This document shows positions 11,458 to 19,869 of a stretch of 43,542 nucleotides of DNA, piece after piece. Numbering within the stretch: the stretch's first letter is position 1; every line of letters begins with the position of its first letter. The DNA comes from Thalassotalea sp. 42_200_T64 (GTDB lineage Bacteria; Pseudomonadota; Gammaproteobacteria; Enterobacterales; Alteromonadaceae). Below the pieces are notes generated by a model. That model did no database searches and had not been told where the DNA came from. It saw nothing but the letters and a program-made list of their open reading frames with translations. Location of the stretch: the NCBI GenBank assembly GCA_002162925.1, contig MABC01000075.1:1-43542 (forward strand), given 5' to 3'. Position numbers and translations under genes: made by a program.

Positions 11458-12051
11458 TTAATTAAATTGTGAGTAAAGTAAAAAACATGCGGTCACGATC
11501 AATAGTCCCCCCATTAATTGATTAAAAAGCTTTAACCTTAACTGACTATTCAGAAGTATTGTTACTTTATCTCCTAATACAGACCAAGAAAAAAGTGATA
11601 GATAACAGACTAAAAAATAAATTAATGAAAAGGTTAAAAATACTTGGTTATTGTTAGGCACTGAAAATAAAGAAACACCTGCCACACTCGCAATCCATGC
11701 CTTGGGATTTAACCATTGTAAAAGGAAACCTTGCATAAAAGTTGGCAGCTTTTGTTCTTTAATATCTAACTCTGGTTTTGATGACGCGATTAAATACCCC
11801 ATATAGACAATAAATAATGAACCCGAAATTGCTAAGTATTTAAGAAGTAATGGATACTGAACAATGATTTTATAAAAACCCAATCCAATAAATAATAACA
11901 GTGATGTGAAGCCAATCGTTCCACCTGAAACGAATGAAAACGTTTTACGCACTCCATAACTTGCTCCTGAAGATACAATCACCATATTCACTGGCCCTGG
12001 AGAGATTGACATAGCCAATGAGAATGAAAACATTGCGATCAATAACGACAT
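11458..12051 (-). CDS. LysE/RhtB family amino-acid exporter
   Basis: Inner-membrane exporter of the LysE superfamily, which usually exports amino acids or derivatives. The 197 residues hold about six hydrophobic helices. The N-terminal family motif FSLAMSISPGPVNMVIVSSG (about 9-28) and GFLLQWLNPKAWIASVAGVS (about 108-127, with the conserved NPK) are clear. The Shine-Dalgarno is AGAGGA. It is transcribed divergently from a broken LysR-family gene, its probable former regulator. The substrate is unknown. Confidence 0.9.
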   Translation of the reverse strand: MSLLIAMFSFSLAMSISPGPVNMVIVSSGASYGVRKTFSFVSGGTIGFTSLLLFIGLGFYKIIVQYPLLLKYLAISGSLFIVYMGYLIASSKPELDIKEQKLPTFMQGFLLQWLNPKAWIASVAGVSLFSVPNNNQVFLTFSLIYFLVCYLSLFSWSVLGDKVTILLNSQLRLKLFNQLMGGLLIVTACFLLYSQFN

Positions 12052-12134
12052 AATTTTTCCTCTGGTTTTTGTAAACTATATATCCATTCTATTAATAAGA
12101 TAAGGTGCTAGAATTAAACTTCACTGTTCTAAAT

Positions 12135-12796
12135 ACTTTAATAAAGGCACAAATGATAGATGAATTACGATCAATGGCTATCTTTGCTGAAACGATCAAA
12201 CAAGGTTCTTTTCGAGCTGCTGCAAAAGAGCTAAAACTTTCACCTTCAGTCGTTAGCTATCAAGTGACTCAATTAGAAAAATCTGTAGGTACGGCTTTAA
12301 TTTACAGATCGACTAGAAAATTGTCATTAACATCTGAAGGTGGAGTGTTATATCAGTACGCTTTAAATATGCTCCAAGCTGCACAGCAAGGGTTAAATCA
12401 AGTAGCTTTAGAAACCAAGAGTTAAGAGGTACGTTAACCCTCACGCTACCTTCCGCCTTGATCAAGTCGCAGATAAGTAAAAAAATCTCACAATTTAGCA
12501 AGTTACACCCATTCTTGAATTTTAAATTATTTTATACCGACAATAGAGAAGATCTGATTCACAAAGGCATTGATTTAGCTTTTAGGGCGGGGACAATGGA
12601 TGATAGTAACCTTAAGTCTAAGCGGATTGGAGAAATTAATAGAAAATTAGTTTGTTCTTATGATTATTGGAAAGAGCATAAAAAACCCATTTCTCCTCAC
12701 GATTTAACAAAGTGGAATTGGATAAAGTTAGATATGCTTCCGAATCACCGGACCTTAGTAAACTCTGCTGGTGAAAAATGTTTATTAGAGTTTTAA
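12135..12796 (+). pseudogene. Broken LysR-family regulator next to the lysE-type gene
   Basis: The first fragment begins at the ATG at about 12153 (or an upstream in-frame codon) and gives a typical winged-helix region (ELRSMAIFAETIKQGSFRAA...LTSEG). It stops at TAA about 12423-12425. The continuation ELRGTLTLTLPSALIKSQIS lies in another frame, consistent with loss of one base near 12417-12420. The second fragment carries an effector-domain part (GIDLAFRAGTMDD) and ends at TAA 12794-12796 before the last 70 or so residues. No LysR-like C-terminus follows. So it has at least two lesions and is probably non-functional. The exact start is uncertain. Confidence 0.82.
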
Positions 12797-12876
12797 TATG
12801 ACAAAGGTATTCGGCGTGAGTTATGGCAGCTATTTAAATTGGCAGGCAAAATATCTTTCAAAAAGCGCCTTAAATT

Positions 12877-13281
12877 TCAATCAGGGCTTGCTGCTGAATC
12901 CGGCATTTTTATTGATGAGTCATTTGATTTGGCCAAACTACAGAATGGTTTATCGAATGAAATAAAAGCAATGATAAAAAACACGAGAGACACAGCAATA
13001 GTAGCAAACCAGTTTTGTTCATACGATAACAGGTCAAAATAAAACAACGCATTTTCTATTGAACCGGTAATTGCGCCTAAGGTCATCAATAGATATTTAT
13101 TTAAATCTCCATTTGCTTTAAATATCATCGCCAATATGTAGCCCAGCATAGGGATACTGGTCCAAATAACAAAGACGACAAGAGAAAAAAACATCGCCAA
13201 CAATGAGATATTTGACGTGTATAACCTTTCAATCAACGGGAAAAATTGCGCTAAAAAATAGCCAAAAAACAGATACAACAT
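12877..13281 (-). CDS. Small multi-pass membrane protein, unidentified
   Basis: 134 residues with four hydrophobic segments at roughly 2-18, 24-50, 60-82 and 90-112, followed by a polar tail. I prefer the ATG at 13279-13281 because AAAAGGG sits 6 nt before it. A longer frame opens at 13386, but its extra 35 residues have no Shine-Dalgarno and overlap an inverted-repeat zone. The general shape (GAITGSIENALFYFD in the third helix) is faintly like small DUF5367-type proteins, but I cannot assign it. It is convergent with the LysR remnant. Confidence 0.55.
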   Translation of the reverse strand: MLYLFFGYFLAQFFPLIERLYTSNISLLAMFFSLVVFVIWTSIPMLGYILAMIFKANGDLNKYLLMTLGAITGSIENALFYFDLLSYEQNWFATIAVSLVFFIIAFISFDKPFCSLAKSNDSSIKMPDSAASPD

Positions 13282-13730
13282 AGAAGCCCTTTTACTACTG
13301 CTCAGTTTAAAATAGCAATCAATATACCCGTCACCATTCAAGATGCAGGTTTCAGAGCGCTTGAGCGATTCCAATTCAAGGCGCATCTATACAGTAATGG
13401 TTATTCCCTTACAAATAGGTGCAACGAAAAAGTGGGATTGCTCAAGCGCTTCTTCGATGGGTTTAAAAGTGCTTTATGCAGCGTTATGAATTTTAACAAT
13501 GGAATAACCATTCTCTAAACTTAATACCTTGCCTAAATCACTTTTAATTCCCACTGAAATCCCGCACTTTGAATGGCGACGGGTATATAAGGATAATAGA
13601 AAGAAATCTAGATAACTTTGATTTAGCTTTAGTTTTTCTGTGATTTTGCTGTTATGCCGAGGTAAAGTTGTCTGCTGCCACGATTTATAGATATCTTACT
13701 TAATTGCGATCAGTTCTGATTGCTCGTGAC
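13282..13730. other. Non-coding stretch with inverted repeats
   Basis: No convincing gene. It contains a perfect 12-bp inverted repeat AATGGTTATTCC (13396-13407) / GGAATAACCATT (13501-13512). A GCGCTTGAGC word near 13358 is matched by its complement GCTCAAGCGC at about 13440-13449. The rest shows no gene or clear signal. Confidence 0.6.
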
Positions 13731-14150
13731 TTAGTATTCTAAAGACTGCTTTATTAACTTTTGCGCCTGCCTCAGTAACCAGCCTGTGGCACCAAGACTA
13801 ATCGCTTTTTGGGCGAGAGCTTGTGCTTGATTGTAGCTACCTTGAGCAAAACGTAACTTGCCTAGTAAGTAATAACTTTCAGGATAACGAGGGGCGATTC
13901 GGATCGCTCTTTCTAACGATACCGCAGCAGCTGAATTATTACCATTACGCTGCTGTTGTTCAGCCCGTGCAAGCAAAGCCGTAACGGCATCAGGAGCTTG
14001 GGCCACCTCGGCTACTAGAGCCGGTTTAGTTTGAACTGTTGGCTGAGGTTTAGCAACTGGCTGAGGTTTTTCACCTGTTATCTGGGTAGTTGTACATGCC
14101 GTTAAAACCAAAGGTAAACACAACAAGGCTAATTTTTTATGCAATTTCAC
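13731..14150 (-). CDS. TPR-containing outer-membrane lipoprotein
   Basis: The GTG start gives a lipoprotein signal peptide (MKLHKKLALLCLPLVLTAC) with lipobox LTAC, so Cys19 would be lipidated. A P/Q/K-rich linker (about 28-45) is followed by two TPR-like helical repeats (about 55-130, ARAEQQQRNGNNSAAAVSLE and YYLLGKLRFAQGSYNQAQAL). There are 139 residues. It starts 16 bp after the mrcB stop, so it is probably in the mrcB operon. A role in helping the PBP1B cell-wall machinery is an inference from position; E. coli LpoB is a different fold. Confidence 0.85.
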   Translation of the reverse strand: MKLHKKLALLCLPLVLTACTTTQITGEKPQPVAKPQPTVQTKPALVAEVAQAPDAVTALLARAEQQQRNGNNSAAAVSLERAIRIAPRYPESYYLLGKLRFAQGSYNQAQALAQKAISLGATGWLLRQAQKLIKQSLEY

Positions 14151-14166
14151 TGTTTTTTCTCATCTC

Positions 14167-16425
14167 TTATTTTTCTATTAAGTGGCGAAACCAATCTATC
14201 ACTTTTTCAAGACCCTTACGGCAACGGATCTCTTCCTCAGGTTCGAAGCCGGCAATAAATGGCAACGGAATAGTATTGGCGCAAGCCTCTTGACTCCCTT
14301 GTCCGGTATCGTTGTCGACCCAGGCAATTTTAACATTTTCAGGGGGCAAATTTTGTATCGGTAAGCGTGAGCGCTGGCGGAATATATTTGCCCAAACTCG
14401 TAGTGCGCCACTGGAACCGGTTAAGCCAGTATTGGCATTATCATCACGTCCGAGCCAAACGACCGCCATCATATCCCCTGAAAATCCAGCGAACCAACTA
14501 TCGCGCAATTCATTTGTAGTGCCGGTTTTACCGGCAACGGCAAATTTTGGTAGCAACCACTCTAATGCCTTACCCGTACCTTCATGAGTTACCGCCTGCA
14601 TGGCATGGCGTAATAAGTAAATTGATGCAGGATCAAAACGTTGTTCGACTGCCAAAGGGTAACTTTTTAGTATTCTGCCACCCGGAGCCACCACCGCGTC
14701 GATAGCCATCAGCGGCGTGTAAAAACCATCCGCAGAGAGTGTCTGATACATCTGCGCGACTTCCACCGGGGTCATTTCCACCGCCCCCAAAGTAATTGAC
14801 GGCAGTTCGGCATAATCCTTACTCGCCCCTAATCGGCGAATGGTATTGACTATGTTCCCTAACCCCAGGGTGTTACCTAAACGCGCAGTAGATTGGTTGT
14901 AGGAATTGGCGAATGCTCGATATAACAGTACTTCACCATGATCTTCTCGATCAAAGTTTTGTGGTGACCATTCGTCGCCATTGGGCAGCATTAGCGTATA
15001 TTTTTCATCACTTATCGGGGTGGCAAGATCATAAGCTTGTGGTTGTTGCAAAGCCGTTAAATACACCGCAGGTTTTAACAAAGAGCCTACCTGACGACTG
15101 GCATCTACCGCTCGATTAAAACCCGCATACCGTGCATCCCGACCGCCAACTATGGCAATAACGGCTCCGGTATTTGGTCGGGTAATGACCACGGCCCCCT
15201 CAAGCTGAGCACTGAGTCCACTGGATTCATGTTTGCTTATGGTAGCCGCCAGGCTCGATTCTGCGCTCTCCTGCACGAAGGGGTCAAAATGAGTAAATAT
15301 AGATAAACCATTGGTACTCAGATCCTCAACGTCATAGTCCCGTTGCAATTGCCGACGTACCAAATCAAGATAAGCTGGATAGCGCTTACGTTTGGCACTG
15401 CTGCGCTCACCAATTGCTAAGGGTTGCTGCTTAGCCTTAGCAGCCAGATCGGCGGCAAGATGATTTTCTCGAACCGCGATATCCAATACCAGGTTACGAC
15501 GTTTTAATGCCCGTTCAGGGTTGCGCCACGGATTGTAATAATTGGCACCTCGCACTAAAGCAACTAATAAAGCCTGCTGTGCAAGTGACAGCTCGGCCAA
15601 AGGTCGCTTGAAATAATACTGACTGGCTAAACCAAAGCCATGGATAGCACGCGGCCCATCTTGACCCAGATAGATCTCATTAATATAGCCTTCTAAAATT
15701 TCCGCTTTGCTAAAATGCAATTCCAACAGCATCGCCATTAGTGCTTCCTGGGCTTTGCGAGAAAATGTACGTTCAGAGCTAAGATAGTAGTTTTTAATCA
15801 GCTGCTGGGTGAGTGTCGATGCTCCTTGTGAGATGCCGGCACTTTTGATATTGGCAATCAACGCCCTGGCGATACCGCGCAATGAAATACCAAAGTGAGA
15901 ATAAAAACTATCGTCTTCAACGGCTACCAGCATATTCTGCAATGGTGTTGGCACCTCACTCAACTGTAGCAATAATCGATCTTCATTATGCGCAGGATAG
16001 ATGCCACCAATGACCATAGGCTGCAACCGAATGAGCGCAGCGCCATCATTACTTTCGAGCTGGGAAACCCGGTTCTCATCCAATGTGACTGTTATCTGGC
16101 GCGGTGGCTCCAGCTCATCGACAAACTGGAAGCCGGGGGTGAAAATGCTAACTTGCTGGTTATCAATTTTTGCCTGGCCTGGCTGTATGATGCGGGTGAC
16201 AAAATGATAACCGAGCTGCATCAGCTCGGCCTTTAAATCACTGAGCGTTAACTCTGCGCCTTGGTATAACTCTAACGGACGCGCATAAACGGTAGATGGT
16301 ATCGACCATTTCTTGCCAGCGAACGTTGAACGGATGCTAATGTCCAGGTACAAGGCCGCGCTGAGGAACAGTAAAAACATGGTCAGAAGTAACTTCCACC
16401 ACAAGCCTTTAAACAATGATTTCAT
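14167..16425 (-). CDS. mrcB: Bifunctional penicillin-binding protein 1B
   Basis: Class A PBP that polymerises and cross-links peptidoglycan. It has a short cytoplasmic tail, a membrane anchor (about 10-28) and a UB2H-like region (about 45-135, with YHF). The GT51 glycosyltransferase includes E170 in EDDSFYSHFG and the QGASTLTQQLIKNYYL motif. The transpeptidase follows, with S448-x-x-K451 (GSLLKP), S508-Y-N and a KTGTTNELRDSWFAGF box near 635. At 752 residues it is shorter than E. coli PBP1B (844), mainly because of the shorter N-terminus and C-terminal tail. Intact and followed by the TPR lipoprotein gene. Confidence 0.95.
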   Translation of the reverse strand: MKSLFKGLWWKLLLTMFLLFLSAALYLDISIRSTFAGKKWSIPSTVYARPLELYQGAELTLSDLKAELMQLGYHFVTRIIQPGQAKIDNQQVSIFTPGFQFVDELEPPRQITVTLDENRVSQLESNDGAALIRLQPMVIGGIYPAHNEDRLLLQLSEVPTPLQNMLVAVEDDSFYSHFGISLRGIARALIANIKSAGISQGASTLTQQLIKNYYLSSERTFSRKAQEALMAMLLELHFSKAEILEGYINEIYLGQDGPRAIHGFGLASQYYFKRPLAELSLAQQALLVALVRGANYYNPWRNPERALKRRNLVLDIAVRENHLAADLAAKAKQQPLAIGERSSAKRKRYPAYLDLVRRQLQRDYDVEDLSTNGLSIFTHFDPFVQESAESSLAATISKHESSGLSAQLEGAVVITRPNTGAVIAIVGGRDARYAGFNRAVDASRQVGSLLKPAVYLTALQQPQAYDLATPISDEKYTLMLPNGDEWSPQNFDREDHGEVLLYRAFANSYNQSTARLGNTLGLGNIVNTIRRLGASKDYAELPSITLGAVEMTPVEVAQMYQTLSADGFYTPLMAIDAVVAPGGRILKSYPLAVEQRFDPASIYLLRHAMQAVTHEGTGKALEWLLPKFAVAGKTGTTNELRDSWFAGFSGDMMAVVWLGRDDNANTGLTGSSGALRVWANIFRQRSRLPIQNLPPENVKIAWVDNDTGQGSQEACANTIPLPFIAGFEPEEEIRCRKGLEKVIDWFRHLIEK

Positions 16426-16484
16426 TCGTTTATCACATTATCTCTTTAATAAGCACCAGGTTATTCTCCGAGTGTGCTGCAGTT

Positions 16485-16506
16485 GTACCAAGTTAATTAA
16501 ATTATT
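16485..16506. repeat. Half copy of the ATACCAA palindrome
   Basis: GTACCAAGTTAATTAAATTA resembles the left half of the 7837-7860 element but lacks the TTGGTAT arm. Confidence 0.5.
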
Positions 16507-16535
16507 TTTAGCAGTCTTCACCAGGCATGAGTTGA

Positions 16536-17042
16536 CTATATACTTTTACAAACAGGTATTAGGCATTGCCAGTAACCGACATCAACCCAATGATCAAATT
16601 TGCGCCCTACTTGTTCAAAGTGAGCCACTTTTTTCATCGCAAATTTTTCATGCAGGGCAATACTAGCAGGATTTGGTAACGAAATACCGCCTATCGCGGT
16701 ATGAATATCACGATTTTTTAACTCCACAAACAATTCACTGTAGAGTTTAGATCCCCACCCTTTCGCCATTACGTTATTATCCAGGTACACGGTAATTTCA
16801 ACCGAATGCTTATAAGCACAGCGGCCTTTCCATGTACTCGCATAGGCATAACCGACAATGCTGCCGTTATCATCTTCTGCAACTAACCAAGGCAAACCAT
16901 TCTCAACGCTGTTAGCAACTCGCTGTTTCATTTCCTCTACCGTTATAATTGCCGTTTCAAAGGTTACTATGGTGTTGCAAATATAATGATTGTATATGTG
17001 GGTGATAGCTTCAATATCAGTAACGTTTATTGGTCTTATCAA
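16536..17042 (-). CDS. GNAT N-acetyltransferase, phosphinothricin/methionine-sulfoximine type
   Basis: 168-residue GNAT enzyme. The beginning IRPINVTDIEAITHIYNHYI and VTFETAIITVEEM, with WLVAEDDNGSIVGYAYAS (about 54-71) and YLDNNVMAKGWGSKLYSEL (about 86-104, CoA loop), follow the Pat/YncA-like family. Members acetylate phosphinothricin, methionine sulfoximine or related amino acids. The start codon is TTG at 17040-17042 with a strong AGGGAG upstream. It lies on the same strand as hspQ, 48 bp downstream of it. The actual substrate is unknown. Confidence 0.88.
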   Translation of the reverse strand: MIRPINVTDIEAITHIYNHYICNTIVTFETAIITVEEMKQRVANSVENGLPWLVAEDDNGSIVGYAYASTWKGRCAYKHSVEITVYLDNNVMAKGWGSKLYSELFVELKNRDIHTAIGGISLPNPASIALHEKFAMKKVAHFEQVGRKFDHWVDVGYWQCLIPVCKSI

Positions 17043-17090
17043 AATGTCTCCCTATTATTTTATGCTATCTGCTATCTGCTGAATTGTAAT

Positions 17091-17420
17091 CTAATTCATT
17101 GGGTCGTTGCGTACATATTTACCATGTTCAAATTTGCCAAAAAACAGTTCAAGCATAGGATGTTTGATCGGTGCTGCGCTATCATCAAGTTCCAAGTTTT
17201 GTTGTGCTACATAGGTAGAATGTGAACTTTGATCCACTAAAACATGATACCAAGGCTTATCTTTAGGGGGGCGAGACTTGGCGACCGTCTCATACCACTG
17301 TTCTGTCCCCTGAAAATCTTTATCGACATCGACAATCACTCCCCGATAATCGAACAACTTATGATGAACCAAGTCTCCAACGGAAAATTTAACTCTGAAA
17401 ATATTCGTTACCGTTTCCAT
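17091..17420 (-). CDS. hspQ: Heat shock protein HspQ
   Basis: Small hemimethylated-DNA-binding/HspQ fold protein. In enterobacteria HspQ affects DnaA stability and Lon proteolysis. The start is set by AGGAGGGAG just before the ATG at 17418-17420, giving 109 residues (E. coli 105). A longer frame to 17504 is not supported. Conserved pieces are KFSVGDLVHHKLFDYRGVI (about 10-28), WYHVLVDQSSHSTYVAQQNL (about 62-81) and HPMLELFFGKFEHGKY at the end. Confidence 0.93.
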   Translation of the reverse strand: METVTNIFRVKFSVGDLVHHKLFDYRGVIVDVDKDFQGTEQWYETVAKSRPPKDKPWYHVLVDQSSHSTYVAQQNLELDDSAAPIKHPMLELFFGKFEHGKYVRNDPMN

Positions 17421-17470
17421 ATGCTCCCTCCTTCTGCCGGGATATTCGAACACAACACGCCGACAATATA

Positions 17471-17489
17471 ATACCAAGTTGATTGGTAT
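17471..17489. repeat. Short ATACCAA...TTGGTAT palindrome upstream of hspQ
   Basis: A compact copy, ATACCAA then GTTGA then TTGGTAT (19 bp), about 50 bp upstream of the hspQ start. Same ends as the element at 7837-7860. Confidence 0.7.
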
Positions 17490-17638
17490 AAGAAATCTAG
17501 TCATATCTTACCAGTACCACGAGATTTATCCATTAGCCGAATACAGATTTTGAGTAATTTCATCACGCTTGTTGTTAACTTTAAAATGACTCATTCAAAG
17601 TAATAGATATTATCAAGGATTAGTTATCTCTTGCTTAA

Positions 17639-17652
17639 TTGATACATATCAA
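17639..17652. promoter_or_regulatory. FNR-type binding site upstream of the TonB receptor
   Basis: TTGATACATATCAA is a perfect match to the FNR/EtrA consensus TTGAT-N4-ATCAA. It lies 112 bp before the receptor ATG and well away from the divergent hspQ start, suggesting oxygen control of the receptor operon. Direct sequence match; binding is inferred. Confidence 0.72.
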
Positions 17653-17677
17653 CCAAATCCCCTAGCTAATCGCGCAA

Positions 17678-17696
17678 GTGCGACAATCTGTCACAC
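17678..17696. promoter_or_regulatory. RegA/RegR-like dyad in the receptor promoter
   Basis: GTGCGACA-ATC-TGTCACAC is a near-perfect dyad. The inner GCGACAATCTGTCAC fits the RegR-type box GNGRCRTTNNGNCGC, as I remember it, with two mismatches. A RegA homologue is encoded downstream at 23198. It sits about 68 bp before the ATG; a possible -10 (TATATA) follows at 17714-17719. Speculative as to the binding protein. Confidence 0.45.
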
Positions 17697-17763
17697 TACA
17701 AGCTCACTAATTTTATATACCATAAATACACATTTATACATTAAGTTTCAAAATAGTAACATT

Positions 17764-19857
17764 ATGAAAAATTCGATTAGGCTTTCTCTGCTTTTATCGC
17801 TCATCAGCAATTCATTCGCCGAAGAAGCGGTTGCACAAGATGGACAATTTGACAATGTGGAACGGATCACAGTGACGGCAAGTCGTAAAGTCGCACTAGA
17901 TACAGATTTAGCAATGTCCGTTCATGGTATCTCTGAAGATGAACTGAAATTAGATAATGGCCAGCATGCTGCAGAATCACTGAACAGCATTTCCGGGGTG
18001 TTAATTGATCAACTCTCCGGTGGTCAAGGCCACAAAACGGCAATACGTATGCCAATAAATACCAGTGGTTATTATCTATACTTGCAAGATAATATCCCTT
18101 TGCAATCGCCCGCGTTTTTTAATCACAACGCGTTATGGTGGTCTAGCTTTAATTCAAACGTTGCCCGAATGGAAGTGCTAAAAGGGGCTGGTACTGCACT
18201 TTATGGTTCAGGGGCCGTTGCCGCCACGATTAATATTTTATCGAAAGAAGTCTCCAAGCAAGCAGAAACTGACCTTTCCCTGATGCTAGGCGAAGATAAT
18301 TACCACAAAATCCAAATGAGCCATAGCAACAGTATCTCAAACAATCAAGGCTTCAGAGTGTCGTTTTCTTATTTAGATAACGAAGGCTGGCGTGATCATA
18401 CCGGCTCAGAAAAAGCGGAAATTACCTTACGTCATGAAGTTGAAGTATCGGCAAAGCAAAAATTTACCACATCACTGGTCATTTCAGACTTAGAACAAGA
18501 AATGTCTGCAGGTTTAACCGAGGACTTGTACAAAGAAGATAAAACCAACTCTGGCCTTTCGGCTGCCGTATTGGCTAATGATCCGTTACGCAAAACCAAA
18601 TACATGCGTTTATCTACTCAGTGGGATATCACTGATGGTGGTAGTTTGTACTCGTTGATCCCGTATTTACGCCTGCGTACTAATGATTATATCGCTACCT
18701 GGGATCAGAACATGCCGAAAGTTGAGTCTGAAGTGACAACATTAGGGCTACTTGGCTTAGTGAATTTCGAGCACGATGACAACAGCGAAACCACCATTGG
18801 CGTTGACCTTGAATTTACCAAAGGCGATCAACTGTCGTATCAGCCGCTCGACTTTACCACTTCCGGCTGGGGTGCCGATACCTATGTAAAAGGGGAAAAA
18901 TTTTACGATGATACGACAAAATATACAGGTATTTCTCCGTATATTCAGTATCAACGCCCTTTATCCGCTGACCTAACATTGACCCTTGGTGCACGTTACG
19001 ATTATGCCAACTATGAATTTGATAATCATTTAAGGGTTTATGGCGATATCGGGCATGGCAATCTAAGTATCGAAGATCGTTCCGATGATTTTTCCCATTT
19101 GAGCCCAAAAGCCAGCTTAAACTATCATTTAACCGACATTAGTAGCGTATATTTACGTTATGCCAACAGTTTTCGTATTCCTACCGCCGGCAGTTTATAT
19201 CATTTAACCAGCAAAGACAGTGAAGATTTAAAAGCTGTAGATCCGGAAGTATCAGATACCTATGAACTGGGCTACAAAGCCAATTTTAACGACATTACGT
19301 TCGATGCAGCGCTGTATTATATGGATGTCGATGATGGCATTGTGCATGCGTATAACGAACAAAATCAACGTTACTTAACCAATGCCAGCAGAGTCATTCA
19401 TAAAGGGATTGAGTTTGCTACTGACTGGCAAGTGAACCGTGAATTAAATATCAATCTTGCCTACAGTAAAGCAAAATACAAATTTGATCAGCACCAGGAA
19501 TTCTCTGGTAATGACATGAAAATGGCGCCTGATTACATTGCCAATGTGCGTTTGCGCTATACGCCAAATTTTGTTGACGGTTTTTCCAGTCTGTTAGAAG
19601 TGCAATCGATAGGTGAATATTGGCTAGACGATGCCAATAGCAGTGATGACTCAGGCAAAGACCGAACTTATAAAGGTTATACCATTGCTAATTTAAAGGC
19701 TCGTTACCAGGTATCAACACAACTGGCATTGCATGCTCGCTTACTGAATGTAACAGATAAAGATTATGCTCAGGAAGCCGAATATCGTTATGGTAAAACC
19801 GTTTATTCTCCGGGTGCGCCAAGAACGTTTTATGTTGGCTTAAATTATCAATTTTAA
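17764..19857 (+). CDS. TonB-dependent outer-membrane receptor
   Basis: 697-residue TonB-dependent transporter. The signal peptide (about 1-19, SNSFA|EE) is followed by a TonB-box-like ERITVTASRK at about 34-43. The plug domain (about 45-165) has SISGVLIDQLSGGQG and RMEVLKGAGTALYGSGAVAA. The 22-strand barrel ends in the canonical NYQF with terminal Phe. It is the first gene of a three-gene run; the next starts 12 bp later. The substrate is not evident: the plug lacks features I could assign to a siderophore, B12 or OprC-type copper receptor. The operator sequences upstream suggest oxygen/redox control. Confidence 0.92.
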   Translation: MKNSIRLSLLLSLISNSFAEEAVAQDGQFDNVERITVTASRKVALDTDLAMSVHGISEDELKLDNGQHAAESLNSISGVLIDQLSGGQGHKTAIRMPINTSGYYLYLQDNIPLQSPAFFNHNALWWSSFNSNVARMEVLKGAGTALYGSGAVAATINILSKEVSKQAETDLSLMLGEDNYHKIQMSHSNSISNNQGFRVSFSYLDNEGWRDHTGSEKAEITLRHEVEVSAKQKFTTSLVISDLEQEMSAGLTEDLYKEDKTNSGLSAAVLANDPLRKTKYMRLSTQWDITDGGSLYSLIPYLRLRTNDYIATWDQNMPKVESEVTTLGLLGLVNFEHDDNSETTIGVDLEFTKGDQLSYQPLDFTTSGWGADTYVKGEKFYDDTTKYTGISPYIQYQRPLSADLTLTLGARYDYANYEFDNHLRVYGDIGHGNLSIEDRSDDFSHLSPKASLNYHLTDISSVYLRYANSFRIPTAGSLYHLTSKDSEDLKAVDPEVSDTYELGYKANFNDITFDAALYYMDVDDGIVHAYNEQNQRYLTNASRVIHKGIEFATDWQVNRELNINLAYSKAKYKFDQHQEFSGNDMKMAPDYIANVRLRYTPNFVDGFSSLLEVQSIGEYWLDDANSSDDSGKDRTYKGYTIANLKARYQVSTQLALHARLLNVTDKDYAQEAEYRYGKTVYSPGAPRTFYVGLNYQF

Positions 19858-19869
19858 CGGAGTAACACC

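Noticed and set aside
12839..13042. In-frame continuation after the LysR fragment
   Set aside because: Does not resemble a LysR C-terminus and is largely antisense to the membrane-protein gene.
13396..13512. Integron attC site
   Set aside because: Inverted repeats and a GCGTTATG word are suggestive, but the GTTRRRY and RYYYAAC core boxes are not present in the required layout.
17421..17504. N-terminal extension of HspQ
   Set aside because: The extension crosses the ATACCAA palindrome, and a very strong Shine-Dalgarno marks the internal ATG.
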